Source: Palleronia aestuarii
GTDB taxonomy: Bacteria > Pseudomonadota > Alphaproteobacteria > Rhodobacterales > Rhodobacteraceae
Reading direction: 5' to 3'
Assembly (NCBI RefSeq): GCF_003253995.1
Contig: NZ_QKZL01000005.1
Location: 248,001-312,000, forward strand
Length of the DNA: 64,000 bases
The notes under the pieces: model-generated
What the model was told of the DNA's origin: nothing
What the model saw: only the letters and a program-made list of their open reading frames with translations
Databases searched by the model: none
Program-made: the position numbers and the translations under genes
Shown: positions 45,999 to 55,479 of the stretch, piece after piece
How positions within the stretch are numbered: position 1 is the stretch's first letter
Layout of the letters: each line of letters starts with the position of its first letter

Positions 45999-47621
45999 TC
46001 ACGATGCGACCGCGGTCTCGCGGGCCCAATCGGCGCCCGGAACGGCGGCGAGTAGCGTCCGCGTGTACTCTTCCTGCGGCGAGAGGAACACGTCGTGGAC
46101 CGGCCCGACCTCCACGATCCGTCCGTTCTGCATCACCGCGATCCGGTCGCAGAGCTGCGCCGCGACGCGCAGGTCGTGGGTGATGAAGAGGATCGAGAGC
46201 TTCATGCGCGCCCTGAGGTCGCGCAGCAGATCGAGGACCTGCGCCTGGATCGAGACGTCGAGGGCCGAGACCGCCTCGTCGGCGATGATGAGTTCGGGAT
46301 CCATCGCGAGCGCGCGCGCGATGCCGATCCGCTGCCTCTGGCCGCCGGAGAACTCGTGCGGGAATCGGTCCGCGCTGTCCGCCCCGAGCCCCACAATGTC
46401 GAGCAGTTCGCGCGCCCGGGCACGAGCCTTGTCCTTCGGTACGCCGCGCGCGACGGGGCCGTCGATGAGCGCGCGGATGATACGCTGACGCGGATTGAGC
46501 GAGGCGTAGGGATCCTGGAAAACCATCTGCACCTTGTTGCGCTGGCGCCGCATCTCCTCCTCGGAAAGCGTGGCGAGGTCGGTGCCGCCCACCACGACCT
46601 GTCCGCTGTCCGGGGTGACGAGTCGTACGATGGCACGGCCGAGCGTGGATTTGCCGGATCCGCTTTCGCCGACGAGGCCCAGAACCTCGCCGCGCGCGAC
46701 GGTGAGGCTCACGTCGTTCACCGCCGTCACGGTGCGGGCCTTGCGCCTGAAACCCCCACCGGTGCGGTAGGTCTTGCAGAGGTTCCTCACCTCGAGCGCG
46801 GGCGCGTCCTCGACCGCCGCGTTCTGCGGCACGTGTCCCGTGGGGATCGCGTCGAGAAGGGCGCGGGTATAGCCGTCCTCGGGGGACTTCAGGACCTTCT
46901 CCGCGGGCCCGGCCTCGACCACCTTGCCGTAGCGCATCACGATGACGCGGTCGGCGATCTCGGCCACGACGCCGAAATCGTGGGTGATGAACATGACCGC
47001 CATGCCGCGCCGGTCGCGCAGATCGAGGATCAGGCGCAGGATCTGCGCCTGCGTCGTCACGTCGAGCGCCGTGGTGGGCTCGTCGGCGATCAGGATGTCC
47101 GGCTCGAGCGCGAGCGCCATGGCGATGAGGGCCCGCTGGCGCTGCCCGCCCGAAAGCTGGAATGGATAGGCGCGGATGATCTGCTCGGGATCGGGAAGCT
47201 GTACCTCGCGGATGAGGTCGAGCGCGCGGGCCTGCCGTTCGGAGGCGGAATGGCGGTCATGGGCCGCGAAGACCTCCGCGATCTGGTCGCCGATGCGCAT
47301 CAGCGGATTGAGCGCGGTCATCGGCTCCTGGAAGATCATCGCGATCTGCGCCCCGCGTATCTTGCGGGCCTCGCGCTCGGTCAACCGCAGGACGTCGCCG
47401 CCGTGAAAGAGCGCGCGGCCCGCACCGACCCGCACGCCGCCCGGCAGGAGCCCCATCAGCGCGTTCGCGGTCATCGACTTGCCGGAGCCGGATTCGCCGA
47501 CCATGCAGAGGATTTCACCACGCCGAAGCTCGAGGCTCAGGTTCTCCACCGCATGCGGCCGGTCGGCGCCCCGCGGCAGGTCGATGGTCAGCCGCTCGAT
47601 GGTCAGGATCGGCTCGGTCAT
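45999..47621 (-). CDS. Fused DppD-DppF dual ATP-binding protein of peptide-type ABC importer
   Basis: A 540-residue protein with two complete ABC ATPase domains (about 4-255 and 275-530), as in GsiA and YejF. First half: [35 protein letters not shown]. Second half: [35 protein letters not shown] (Ala for the usual Pro after the catalytic Glu). ATG overlaps the DppC stop as ATGA. One gene supplies both halves of the motor; the gap of 88 bases to the amidase shows no promoter I can support. Confidence 0.92.
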   Translation of the reverse strand: MTEPILTIERLTIDLPRGADRPHAVENLSLELRRGEILCMVGESGSGKSMTANALMGLLPGGVRVGAGRALFHGGDVLRLTEREARKIRGAQIAMIFQEPMTALNPLMRIGDQIAEVFAAHDRHSASERQARALDLIREVQLPDPEQIIRAYPFQLSGGQRQRALIAMALALEPDILIADEPTTALDVTTQAQILRLILDLRDRRGMAVMFITHDFGVVAEIADRVIVMRYGKVVEAGPAEKVLKSPEDGYTRALLDAIPTGHVPQNAAVEDAPALEVRNLCKTYRTGGGFRRKARTVTAVNDVSLTVARGEVLGLVGESGSGKSTLGRAIVRLVTPDSGQVVVGGTDLATLSEEEMRRQRNKVQMVFQDPYASLNPRQRIIRALIDGPVARGVPKDKARARARELLDIVGLGADSADRFPHEFSGGQRQRIGIARALAMDPELIIADEAVSALDVSIQAQVLDLLRDLRARMKLSILFITHDLRVAAQLCDRIAVMQNGRIVEVGPVHDVFLSPQEEYTRTLLAAVPGADWARETAVAS

Positions 47622-48457
47622 GGCTTGCCCGCGCGTTCGAGATTGGGATTTAGCGCATCGTTCAGCCCCTCGCCGATCAGGTTCAGCGCGAGCACCGTGA
47701 TGATGATCGCGATGCCCGGAAAGAAGCTCAGCCACCAGGCGGAGCGGATCACGGTGCGTGCAGCTCCGATCATGTAGCCCCAAGACATGGCATTTGGATC
47801 GCCGAGACCGAGGAAGGCGAGAGAGCTTTCGAGAAGGATGGCCGTGGCGACCATGAGCGAGGCCATGACGATGATGGGCGAGACCGCGTTCGGAAGGACC
47901 TGGGAGATCAGGATGCGGGGCCGCGAGAGACCGGCGAGATGCGCCGCGTCGACGAATTCGCGTTTCCTGAGCGACATGACCTCGGCCCGGACGAGCCGCG
48001 CCACGGGCGGCCAGGAGACGATGGCGATGGCGAGCGTGATCGAGCCCAGCGTCGGTTGCAGGATCGCCACGAGGACGATGGCCAGCGCGAAGTTCGGGAT
48101 CGTCTGGAAGAATTCCGTGAACCGCATGGCGCCCTCGTCGGTCCAGCCGCCGTAGAACCCCGCTACCGCGCCGAGAGGCACCCCGATGCAGAGCGCGACG
48201 AGGGTGGAGACGAGGCCCACGAGGAGCGAGACCCGGGCGCCGTAGACGATCCCCGCGGCCACGTCGCGTCCGAGCGTATCGGTCCCGAGATAGAGTCCGT
48301 CGACGCCCATCGGCGGCAGGAACGGGCGTTGCACCATCCGCCACGGCCCGCCTGGATAGAGCAGAGGCGCGGCGAGCGCCAAGACGATCACTGCGATGAG
48401 TACGGCGAGGCCGACCAATGCGGCGCGATTACGGGCGAAACGTTTCCACAGCTTCAT
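47618..48457 (-). CDS. Peptide-type ABC transporter permease (DppC-like)
   Basis: Inner-membrane permease of 279 residues: LYLGTDTLGRDVAAGIVYGA after the first helix, coupling loop DAAHLAGLSRPRILISQVLP, then SSLAFLGLGDPNAMSWGYMI. It overlaps both neighbours by 4 bases, so it is cotranslated with the DppB-like and ATPase genes. Same importer as the binder at 49487-51031. Confidence 0.91.
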   Translation of the reverse strand: MKLWKRFARNRAALVGLAVLIAVIVLALAAPLLYPGGPWRMVQRPFLPPMGVDGLYLGTDTLGRDVAAGIVYGARVSLLVGLVSTLVALCIGVPLGAVAGFYGGWTDEGAMRFTEFFQTIPNFALAIVLVAILQPTLGSITLAIAIVSWPPVARLVRAEVMSLRKREFVDAAHLAGLSRPRILISQVLPNAVSPIIVMASLMVATAILLESSLAFLGLGDPNAMSWGYMIGAARTVIRSAWWLSFFPGIAIIITVLALNLIGEGLNDALNPNLERAGKP

Positions 48458-49431
48458 GCCTTTGCTCCGATCCTGGGGTCGATGAGGCGGTAGATGAGGT
48501 CGGTGGCGATGTTGAAGAGGATCACCATCGCGGCGGAGACGATGAAGACGCCGAGGATGGTGTTATAGTCCCGCGCCTCGAGGCTTTCGAACATCAGCCG
48601 CCCGATGCCCGGCCAGGCGAAGACCGTCTCCGTCAGGACCGCACCGCCGACGAGCTGTCCCGCCTGCAGGCCCGCGAGGGTGACGACCGGCAGGAGGGCG
48701 TTTCGCAGGATGTGCCGGCGCTGGATCACCGATCCGCGCAGGCCCTTGGCGCGGGCGGTCTTCACGAAATCCATCTGCGCGACCTCGAGCATGGAGGAGC
48801 GGGTGAGGCGCATGTAGACGGCCATGAAGAAGAGCCCCAGCGTGAGTGCCGGCAGGACCAGATGGCGCGCCACGTCGAGGACCCGTTCGAGCCCGCCGTA
48901 ACCGCCCCCCACCGTCTCGAAGCCGAAGCCCGGCAGCCAGCCCAGCTGAACTGAGAAGACGAGGATCGCCATCAGGGCCGCCCAGTAGAGCGGGGTGGCG
49001 TAGAAGAGGAGCGCGAAGGTGGTGATCAAGCTGTCGGCGGGGCGCCCGCGCTGCGACGCGGCCAGGACGCCGAAGGCGGTGCCCAGCGTGAGCGAGATGA
49101 CGAAGGCCGTGGCCGTGAGCAGGAGCGTCGCGGGGAGGCGGTCGGCGATGAGCTGGCTCACCGGCGCGTCCTGTCGGAACGAATAGCCCAGATCGAGCGT
49201 CAGGACGTTGCTCACATAGGTCCAGAGCTGAACGTGGAAGGGCTGATCTAGGCCGAACCGTTCACGCAATTGCGCAATGAACTGCGGATCGGCGGCACCG
49301 GCCTCGCCTGCCAGGACCGCCGCCGGATCGCCCGGCGCGGCATGGATCAGGAAGAAGTTCAGGACCGCGATCGCGAGGAGCGTGAGGATCGCCTTGGCCA
49401 GCCGGCTCAGGATCGCTGTGAGGATCACCAT
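48454..49431 (-). CDS. Peptide-type ABC transporter permease (DppB-like)
   Basis: Inner-membrane permease of 325 residues: first helix then IHAAPGDPAAVLAGEAG, periplasmic DLGYSFRQDAPVSQLIADRL, coupling loop TARAKGLRGSVIQRRHILR, and the family ending LIYRLIDPRIGAKA. It follows the binding-protein gene by 55 bases. Together with the DppC-like protein it forms the channel. Confidence 0.91.
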   Translation of the reverse strand: MVILTAILSRLAKAILTLLAIAVLNFFLIHAAPGDPAAVLAGEAGAADPQFIAQLRERFGLDQPFHVQLWTYVSNVLTLDLGYSFRQDAPVSQLIADRLPATLLLTATAFVISLTLGTAFGVLAASQRGRPADSLITTFALLFYATPLYWAALMAILVFSVQLGWLPGFGFETVGGGYGGLERVLDVARHLVLPALTLGLFFMAVYMRLTRSSMLEVAQMDFVKTARAKGLRGSVIQRRHILRNALLPVVTLAGLQAGQLVGGAVLTETVFAWPGIGRLMFESLEARDYNTILGVFIVSAAMVILFNIATDLIYRLIDPRIGAKA

Positions 49432-49486
49432 GAGGGACCTTTCCTCGGGGCAGGACGCGCGGACCCGGGTCCGCGCGGGGAGAGGA

Positions 49487-51031
49487 TCACTCCTCGATCC
49501 AGGCGTCGCGCAGGCCGTCGTTCAGCCCGATGCCGGTGGTGACGAGGTTCTGCACGTTGCAATTGTAGATCGTGGGGAAATCGAGTTCCTGCAGCCAGGC
49601 CACCGGAACGTCGTCGACGAGCTCCTGCTGGATCTCGGTATAGAGGCGCTGGCGCTCTTCCGTATCGGCGGTGCCCGCCGCGGCCGCCCATTTCTCGTCG
49701 AGTTCGGGGTTCTCGTACCCCTCGACATTGTTCCAGGGGCTGCCGCGCTCGATCTGGTCCATCGTGTAGGTGCGCGAGACGCCAAGCGCCGGGTCGCCGT
49801 ACTGGTAGAGGTAGGTGAAGGCGATATCGTAATCCCACTGGGCCGTGGCCTCGTTCCAGCCGGCCACGTCGGTCGCCTCGATCTCCGTGTTGATGCCGAC
49901 CTCCTGGAGGTTCTGGCGCACCGCCTCCGCCCAACGCTGCCATGTCTCGCCGTAGGGCAGGGGCAGGAGACGTACCGGCGCGCCGTCGTAGCCCATCTCC
50001 TCGAGCAGTTCGCGGGCGCGATCGGGGTCGTATTCGTACTGCGTCACGTCGTCGGTATAGAAATTGGTGCTGGATGAGACGGGACCGGTCGCGACCTTGC
50101 CGAACCCGTTCCAGACCACGTCGACCATGAACTGGCGATCCATCGCATACATCACAGCCTGGCGGAAACGCACGTCGGAGGTCGGACCCTCGCGGTTGTT
50201 GAGCCACATCCAGGCATGGGGGGCGAAGAATTCCCAGCCCTCGGAGGTCACGCAGGCATTGTCGCCCTCCGACAGGCGCGCCACGTCCCAGTTCTCCACC
50301 GATCCGCCGGGCAGGACATCGACCTCGCCGGTTTCGAACGCCACGGCACGGGACGCGGCGTCGGGGATGACGCGGTAGTAGATCTCGTCGAGATGGGGCA
50401 GATCGTCGATGTAGTAGTCCTCGTTCGCGACGAGGTGGATGAAACTGCCCCGCTCCCAGCTTTCGAACTTGAACGCACCGGTGCCGATCGGCGTGTTGTT
50501 GGCGTCGTTGTTGGCGAAGTCCGTGCCCTCGTAGATATGCGCTGGGATCATCGGCATCGTGCCGACCTCGAAGACGCTGATGAAGGGTCCGAATGGCTCC
50601 GAGAGGTTGAAGATCACGGTGCGGTCGTCGGGCGTCTCGATGCTTTCGACGTATTCGAGGCTGGCGCGGAGCCGCGGATGGGTCTCGCGCAGGAAGACGT
50701 CGGCGGAGAACTTCACGTCGGCGGAGGTAAAGGGCTCGCCGTCATGCCAGAGCACACCCTCGTGCAGGGTGAAGGTATAGCTCATCCCGTCTTCGGAGAT
50801 TTCCCAGCTCTCGGCAAGGCCCGGCATCGGATTGAGGTCGGTGTCGTATCGCAGGAGACCTTCGTAGATCTCTCCCGCGATCATCTGGGTCGGACCGTTC
50901 TGCACGAGGCCCAGCATCAGGCTCGGCGGCTCGGGCTGGACGACGACATCGAGCCGCCCGCCCTGTTCCTGGGCGAAGGCGCCTTGCGCAAGAAGGGCCG
51001 TGGCGAGTGCGGTGGTGATCTTCAGCTTCAT
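49487..51031 (-). CDS. Peptide-type ABC transporter substrate-binding protein (DppA-like)
   Basis: Periplasmic family-5 binder of 514 residues, ATG 51031 overlapping the upstream class II aldolase-like stop. Sec signal about 1-20 (AQGAFA-QEQ). Family elements YTFTLHEGVLWHDGEPFTSA and GTGAFKFESWERG are present. The operon gives its product to an amidase, kinase and PLP enzyme, so an N-acyl or amide-linked amino-alcohol is a reasonable but unproven ligand. Confidence 0.91.
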   Translation of the reverse strand: MKLKITTALATALLAQGAFAQEQGGRLDVVVQPEPPSLMLGLVQNGPTQMIAGEIYEGLLRYDTDLNPMPGLAESWEISEDGMSYTFTLHEGVLWHDGEPFTSADVKFSADVFLRETHPRLRASLEYVESIETPDDRTVIFNLSEPFGPFISVFEVGTMPMIPAHIYEGTDFANNDANNTPIGTGAFKFESWERGSFIHLVANEDYYIDDLPHLDEIYYRVIPDAASRAVAFETGEVDVLPGGSVENWDVARLSEGDNACVTSEGWEFFAPHAWMWLNNREGPTSDVRFRQAVMYAMDRQFMVDVVWNGFGKVATGPVSSSTNFYTDDVTQYEYDPDRARELLEEMGYDGAPVRLLPLPYGETWQRWAEAVRQNLQEVGINTEIEATDVAGWNEATAQWDYDIAFTYLYQYGDPALGVSRTYTMDQIERGSPWNNVEGYENPELDEKWAAAAGTADTEERQRLYTEIQQELVDDVPVAWLQELDFPTIYNCNVQNLVTTGIGLNDGLRDAWIEE

Positions 51032-51849
51032 GATGTCGATCCCTCTCTGTTGGGGGGCAATGGCGCAGAGCCGGCGTAATTGGGGGCGAGACGATCGAGG
51101 CGGCGGAGCATCGCCTCCCATTCGGGATCGCGGCCCGTGGCCTCGTTCTTGTCGTTGCCCTTCTGGTATTGCGCGGCCGCATGGGCGGCGACCGCCTCGG
51201 GCAGGATGTCGGGCGTCAGACCCATACCCAGGGCCGCGACCTGCGCGCGGCAGGAGCGCTCGAGGTTGAGCGCCAGCTTCACCGCCTCGGCGACGGAGCG
51301 GCCCAGGACGAGCATCCCGTGATTGCGCAGGATCATGACCCAGAGCGCGCCGAGATCCTCCACGATGCGCTCCCGCTCGCTCAGATCGAGCGCGATCCCC
51401 TCGTAATCGTGGTAGGCCACCTTCCCGTGGAACTGCGCCGACCACTGGTTGAGGCTAAGGAGCCCTTCCTTGACCGAAGAGACGGCCACGCCCGCCACGG
51501 TATGGGTATGGAGCACGCAAAGCGCGTCGTGCCGGGCCATGTGAACCGCGGAATGGATGGTGAAGCCCGCCGCGTTCACGCCGAGGCCCAGGGGATCGTC
51601 GAGCACGGAGCCGGCCTCGTCGATGGTCACGAGGCTCTCGGCCGTCACCTCCTCGAAGCGCAATCCGTAGGGATTGAGCAGAAACCTCTTCTCCCCGCCG
51701 GCCCCATCCGGAAGTCTGGCGGAGATATGGGTGTAGATCGAATCGTCCATCCCCTCGAGCGCGATCAGGCGATAGGCCGCTGCCAGATCCCGGCGGATGT
51801 GCTCGGTGGTTTCTCGGATTGCGCCATCAGGCATGTGAGCCTCCGTCAT
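51028..51849 (-). CDS. Class II aldolase/adducin family protein
   Basis: A 273-residue class II aldolase/adducin domain protein. Zinc ligands are the HTH pair in VLHTHTVAGVAV and a later His in ILRNHGMLVLGRS. The early THISARLPDG and LLNPYGLRFEEV are typical. Family members include fuculose-phosphate aldolase and many proteins of unknown role; this subgroup (SORLPDG, NPYG...) often lacks the aldolase phosphate site, so the reaction is uncertain. First gene of the 51849-42215 operon, facing the GntR gene across the operator region. Confidence 0.85.
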   Translation of the reverse strand: MTEAHMPDGAIRETTEHIRRDLAAAYRLIALEGMDDSIYTHISARLPDGAGGEKRFLLNPYGLRFEEVTAESLVTIDEAGSVLDDPLGLGVNAAGFTIHSAVHMARHDALCVLHTHTVAGVAVSSVKEGLLSLNQWSAQFHGKVAYHDYEGIALDLSERERIVEDLGALWVMILRNHGMLVLGRSVAEAVKLALNLERSCRAQVAALGMGLTPDILPEAVAAHAAAQYQKGNDKNEATGRDPEWEAMLRRLDRLAPNYAGSAPLPPNREGSTS

Positions 51850-51878
51850 CTATGACCCTCAGCATTGATTAACCAAGC

Positions 51879-51910
51879 CACTTGTCAAGTGAATTGTCGA
51901 CATTCGACAA
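51879..51910. promoter_or_regulatory. Two adjacent inverted repeats, probable GntR operators
   Basis: In the 83-base divergent gap lie CACTTG-t-CAAGTG (51879-51891, 6-bp arms) and TTGTCGA-cat-TCGACAA (51894-51910, 7-bp arms). Both arms are perfect and share the TTGTC half-site, on one face of the helix region before the GntR start. This is the expected layout for an FCD GntR repressor controlling itself and the divergent operon. Confidence 0.65.
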
Positions 51911-51932
51911 AAGACGGTGTAGAAGAGGTCCC

Positions 51933-52649
51933 ATGAAGCCGAGGACGGACATGAACGGACCGATCGAAACCGCAAAGTTCGCACCGCTTGATCGCGAGGG
52001 GCTGGTCGACCGGATCGCCGAAACCCTCATGGAGGCGATCATCGCCGGTCGGATTGCTCCGGGCGATCGGCTGTCGGAATCGACGATCGCGCGCGACATG
52101 GGCGTGAGCAGGGCACCGGTGCGCGAGGCGGCACGACTGCTCGAGAATTCAGGACTCGTGAGATACCGGGCCAATCGCGGCTTCTTCGTTCACGAGATCG
52201 CCGCGGAGGGGTTTCGCGACCTCTACGAGCTCAGGATCGCGATCGAGACGGCGGCCGCCTTGCGCCTGATCGCGGGCGATGCGGCGGCGGCACTGCCGGC
52301 GCTCACCGCCGCGCTCGACCGCCTCAAGGCGGCCGCGGAGGGTGAGTGCGACGTAACTGCGATGATCTCCGCCGATCTCGCCTTTCACCGGGCGATCTGT
52401 CTCGCTTCCGGAAATGCCCGCTTCGTTCAGGTCTTTGACCAGATCGCCAACGAAACGCGACTGGGCGTGATGCTGATCGGCCGTCTCTATGACGACCCCG
52501 CCGAGATCGCGCGAAGCCATGAACCGGTTCTTGCGGCGATCGCGGCGAGCGATCGGGAGGCGGTAGTCGCGGCGATCGAGTATCATTTGGGAACGGCACG
52601 CGACCTCGTCCCCCCGATGCTGGTGGCCGATACAGAGAAAAGGCGCTAG
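51933..52649 (+). CDS. GntR family transcriptional regulator, FCD subfamily
   Basis: A 238-residue regulator from ATG 51933 with GAAGAGG 5 bases upstream. Winged helix about 22-90 (VDRIAETLMEAIIAGRIAPG; GVSRAPVREAARLLENSG). The FCD domain, about 98-230, carries DLAFHRAICLASGN, HEPVLAAIAASDREA and a terminal IEYHL, so the metal-binding histidines are present. Divergent from the aldolase/importer/amidase operon and placed just after two perfect inverted repeats, it is almost certainly the local regulator. Confidence 0.88.
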   Translation: MKPRTDMNGPIETAKFAPLDREGLVDRIAETLMEAIIAGRIAPGDRLSESTIARDMGVSRAPVREAARLLENSGLVRYRANRGFFVHEIAAEGFRDLYELRIAIETAAALRLIAGDAAAALPALTAALDRLKAAAEGECDVTAMISADLAFHRAICLASGNARFVQVFDQIANETRLGVMLIGRLYDDPAEIARSHEPVLAAIAASDREAVVAAIEYHLGTARDLVPPMLVADTEKRR

Positions 52650-52696
52650 CGCTTTACCGCCCGCGGCGGCGCACCCTGCGGTTGCGCTGTATTTTG

Positions 52697-52723
52697 TTTG
52701 GCCTCGATGGTGTGACCGCCCCC
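52697..52723 (+). repeat. 27-bp imperfect direct repeat, copy A
   Basis: Matches 23 of 27 positions with the sequence at 55501-55527; the last 16 bases (TGGTGTGACCGCCCCC) are identical. It lies just downstream of the GntR gene. Copies A and B bracket the adenylation-carrier-acyltransferase gene in the same orientation. Both copies are followed by a GGGG-rich arm ending in GGTCGA. Confidence 0.7.
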
Positions 52724-52779
52724 AACCTGCATCCGATGCGCCAATGGAGGCGGGGAGGGTCGACGGCCCCTCTATCGTT

Positions 52780-55296
52780 TCAGGACAGGCCATCCTTCGC
52801 CGCGCGGGTCGACTGGACGGGCAGAGCCTTCGTCACGAGATGGTCGATCCGCAGGTAGATGCGCCATACGAGGACGCCCCCGATCACCGATCCGATGACC
52901 GAGACGGTCGGGTGTGTCAGGCCAACCTTTGCCAGAGCCGACGCGAACTGGAAATGCGTCAGGTAGATCGCCAGCGAACCTGCCGCGACCGAACGAATTG
53001 GTATGGCGAGAGGGCGCGGCATTCGAAGCTTCGGGCTCCAGATCATGGCGAATGTCACGACGGCGAAGAACGGCGAGACGGCGATGCCGTAGAACCCCAT
53101 GATCCCCGACGCGGCGATCAGCGCGACCCACATCTTCTGGCCGCTACTCCTCGCCGCCTGCGCCACCATTCCGAGCAGGAACACCCATCCCAGGAGAAAC
53201 GGTAGACGCCGATAGAGATGATCGGTGTCGAGTACGGAATCGAGGGCGATCGCTGCAAGGGCAGCGCACGCGGCCGTCACGGCCAGCGCGGTGAACCCCT
53301 TCATCGCGAAGAACGAACGGACGGACGGGCTCAGGAGGGGAAGCGAAATCAACAGGAGGCATTGCAGGTAGACTTCGACGAACCAGGCGCCTCCGGGAAC
53401 GTCCGGGCCGACCCAGTTCGAGACGAAGAACGTCGCAGGCCACGATCCATAGCCCGTAAGCGCCCAATTCGCGGCACCCATCAGCGCAGTGAAGATCCCG
53501 ACACGCAGGCCCAAAGTGACTATCGGGGCGATGCTGCCCGATCGCAACACGGACGGAAGCGTGAACGCGCCAAACGCCCAGCCCGCGACGAGGAAGAGTG
53601 ACAATGCCCCGCCGCCTCCGTAGGCGAAAAGCTGAAAATGGTCCGCGACGATCGCAACGATCGCCAGGGCGCGCACGAGCGTGGGCATGTCCACGGCCAC
53701 GGTGGAGCGCCGTGACGCCGACAGCGCATCCAGGTCCCGCGCCGGCAAGTTCTCCCATCCGTCAGGCAAATCGCCGACCGATGCCTCGAGATCAAGCGCC
53801 ACGGAGAGGTAATTCAGGCTGTCGCCCCCGAGATCGATGAAGCTCGTGTCGTCGTCGATGTCGGACGCGGGAAAATGCACGCGAAAGATTTCCGCCGCTG
53901 TCATATCGCGACCGACGGGTCGCACGGGTGGGGTGGCGGAGGCCGAACCCGCTTCCGCGACGGCCCGCATCCCGAGCCCGTCGATCTTGCCATTCGCGTT
54001 TCTCGGCAGGTCGGTGACGGCATGGACGCGCACCGTTCCGCGCGGGAACTTGAGCCATCGATCGATCTCGTCCGCCAACCGGGCGGCATCCTCGGATGGG
54101 ATCCCGGCCACGACATGGATCTCTTCACCGATGGCGATAGATGCCGCGGAAATACCGTCGCGCTTCACCTTCGCGTCCAGCTCGTCGAGAGAGATCCGGT
54201 AGCCGAAAAGTTTGACGAACCGGCTTTGCCGCCCGGTGATCGCGAAGAGTCCGTTGGGCTGCCGTCGCGCGAGGTCCCCGGTATGCAAGACACCCGGCCC
54301 TTGCCCCAATGCGAGATCGGCGGCCGAACTCGCGTAACCCATCATGACGTTGGGCCCCTCGTAGACGAGCTCCCCTTCCTCTCCATCGGGCAGGATATCG
54401 CCCGCGTCGTTGCGGACGGAAAGCGTTCCCCCGGGAATGGCGCGGCCGATGCATCCGGGATTGGCCTGGGCTTCTTCCGGCGGCAGATAGGCCATCCGGG
54501 GCGCCGCCTCCGTTTGACCGTACATCACGACGAAGGACCAGCCTTCGGCCCGGGACCGCGCGCTCCACGCTTCGATCGCGGCGGGCGGCATTTTCCCTCC
54601 CGCCTGGGTCATCATCCTGAGTGTCTTGAGCCCGGACGTATCCACCCGGCTCTGCTCGATCAGGTCGAACGTGTGCGGGACCCCTGCGAGACTCGTGCAG
54701 CCGCGGGACTTGAACGTCTCCCAGAACTCCGGGGACGATACGGAGCCGGGCATCAGCACGATCTCCGCGCCCGCCAGGAGGTGCGAGTTCACCACCGACA
54801 TGCCGTAGGAGTACTGGAACGGCAGTGACATGGCGGCTTTGTCATCGCCCGTGATCCCGAGATACGCGATGATCGACTCGGCGTTCGCGCGGATATTGGC
54901 ATGTGACAGCCGGACGCTCTTCGCCGCGCCCGTAGAGCCGGAGGTCGAAAGGAGAACCGCCAGGTCCGCATGGATCTCCGGCGGGACGCCTTCGTCGATC
55001 TCAAGCAGATCCTCGCCGGGACTGTAATCATACGTGACCGGAAAAGCCTGCCCGGAACCGGCGGCAGACCCATCGACGAGCGCGACCGGGCACCGTATCG
55101 AGAGAGCGGCGAGGTAGGCGACGTACTGCCGGTAGGTCCCATCGCATCGCAATAGAAAAACACCACGTCCGCACGTGATCCTCTCCGCGAATGACGTGAC
55201 ATCCGCGGAGAGGTCGGCATATGTGACTGTCCAGCCGCCGGGACCGGAAAACGCAACTCGATCCGACGAACGGTTTAACCAACAAATATCCGACAT
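52780..55296 (-). CDS. Adenylation domain - carrier domain - membrane acyltransferase-like fusion
   Basis: A single 838-residue protein. Residues 1-440 form an ANL adenylation domain: A3 loop LLSTSGSTGAAKSVRL (115-130), A5 MYGQTEAA (258-265), A7 HTGDLARR (338-345) and the catalytic Lys in PRNANGKID (K437). Residues about 464-530 are a carrier domain with the phosphopantetheine Ser in DLGGDSLNYL (S493). From about 538 to 830 is a polytopic hydrophobic domain resembling Acyl_transf_3: a first helix ending in VADHFQLF (H553) and about ten segments. It probably activates an acid, loads it on its own carrier and transfers it across or at the membrane. Acyl substrate and acceptor are unknown. No other biosynthetic gene adjoins it. 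Confidence 0.85.
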   Translation of the reverse strand: MSDICWLNRSSDRVAFSGPGGWTVTYADLSADVTSFAERITCGRGVFLLRCDGTYRQYVAYLAALSIRCPVALVDGSAAGSGQAFPVTYDYSPGEDLLEIDEGVPPEIHADLAVLLSTSGSTGAAKSVRLSHANIRANAESIIAYLGITGDDKAAMSLPFQYSYGMSVVNSHLLAGAEIVLMPGSVSSPEFWETFKSRGCTSLAGVPHTFDLIEQSRVDTSGLKTLRMMTQAGGKMPPAAIEAWSARSRAEGWSFVVMYGQTEAAPRMAYLPPEEAQANPGCIGRAIPGGTLSVRNDAGDILPDGEEGELVYEGPNVMMGYASSAADLALGQGPGVLHTGDLARRQPNGLFAITGRQSRFVKLFGYRISLDELDAKVKRDGISAASIAIGEEIHVVAGIPSEDAARLADEIDRWLKFPRGTVRVHAVTDLPRNANGKIDGLGMRAVAEAGSASATPPVRPVGRDMTAAEIFRVHFPASDIDDDTSFIDLGGDSLNYLSVALDLEASVGDLPDGWENLPARDLDALSASRRSTVAVDMPTLVRALAIVAIVADHFQLFAYGGGGALSLFLVAGWAFGAFTLPSVLRSGSIAPIVTLGLRVGIFTALMGAANWALTGYGSWPATFFVSNWVGPDVPGGAWFVEVYLQCLLLISLPLLSPSVRSFFAMKGFTALAVTAACAALAAIALDSVLDTDHLYRRLPFLLGWVFLLGMVAQAARSSGQKMWVALIAASGIMGFYGIAVSPFFAVVTFAMIWSPKLRMPRPLAIPIRSVAAGSLAIYLTHFQFASALAKVGLTHPTVSVIGSVIGGVLVWRIYLRIDHLVTKALPVQSTRAAKDGLS

Positions 55297-55479
55297 TCAC
55301 CGTGACCCCGGGCCATATTTCGAAGCGACTCCTACGACGACGGACTCGTAGTCCGCAAAGCATTCCCGTTAAGGTAGTTAATTCGAAGGTTACGTACCGC
55401 GATGGGTTTGCCGGAGGCCGATCATGGGCAGGCTCGGGGCCGAATGGTCTACGGCATTAGCTGTAATCAAGGCTTCGCT

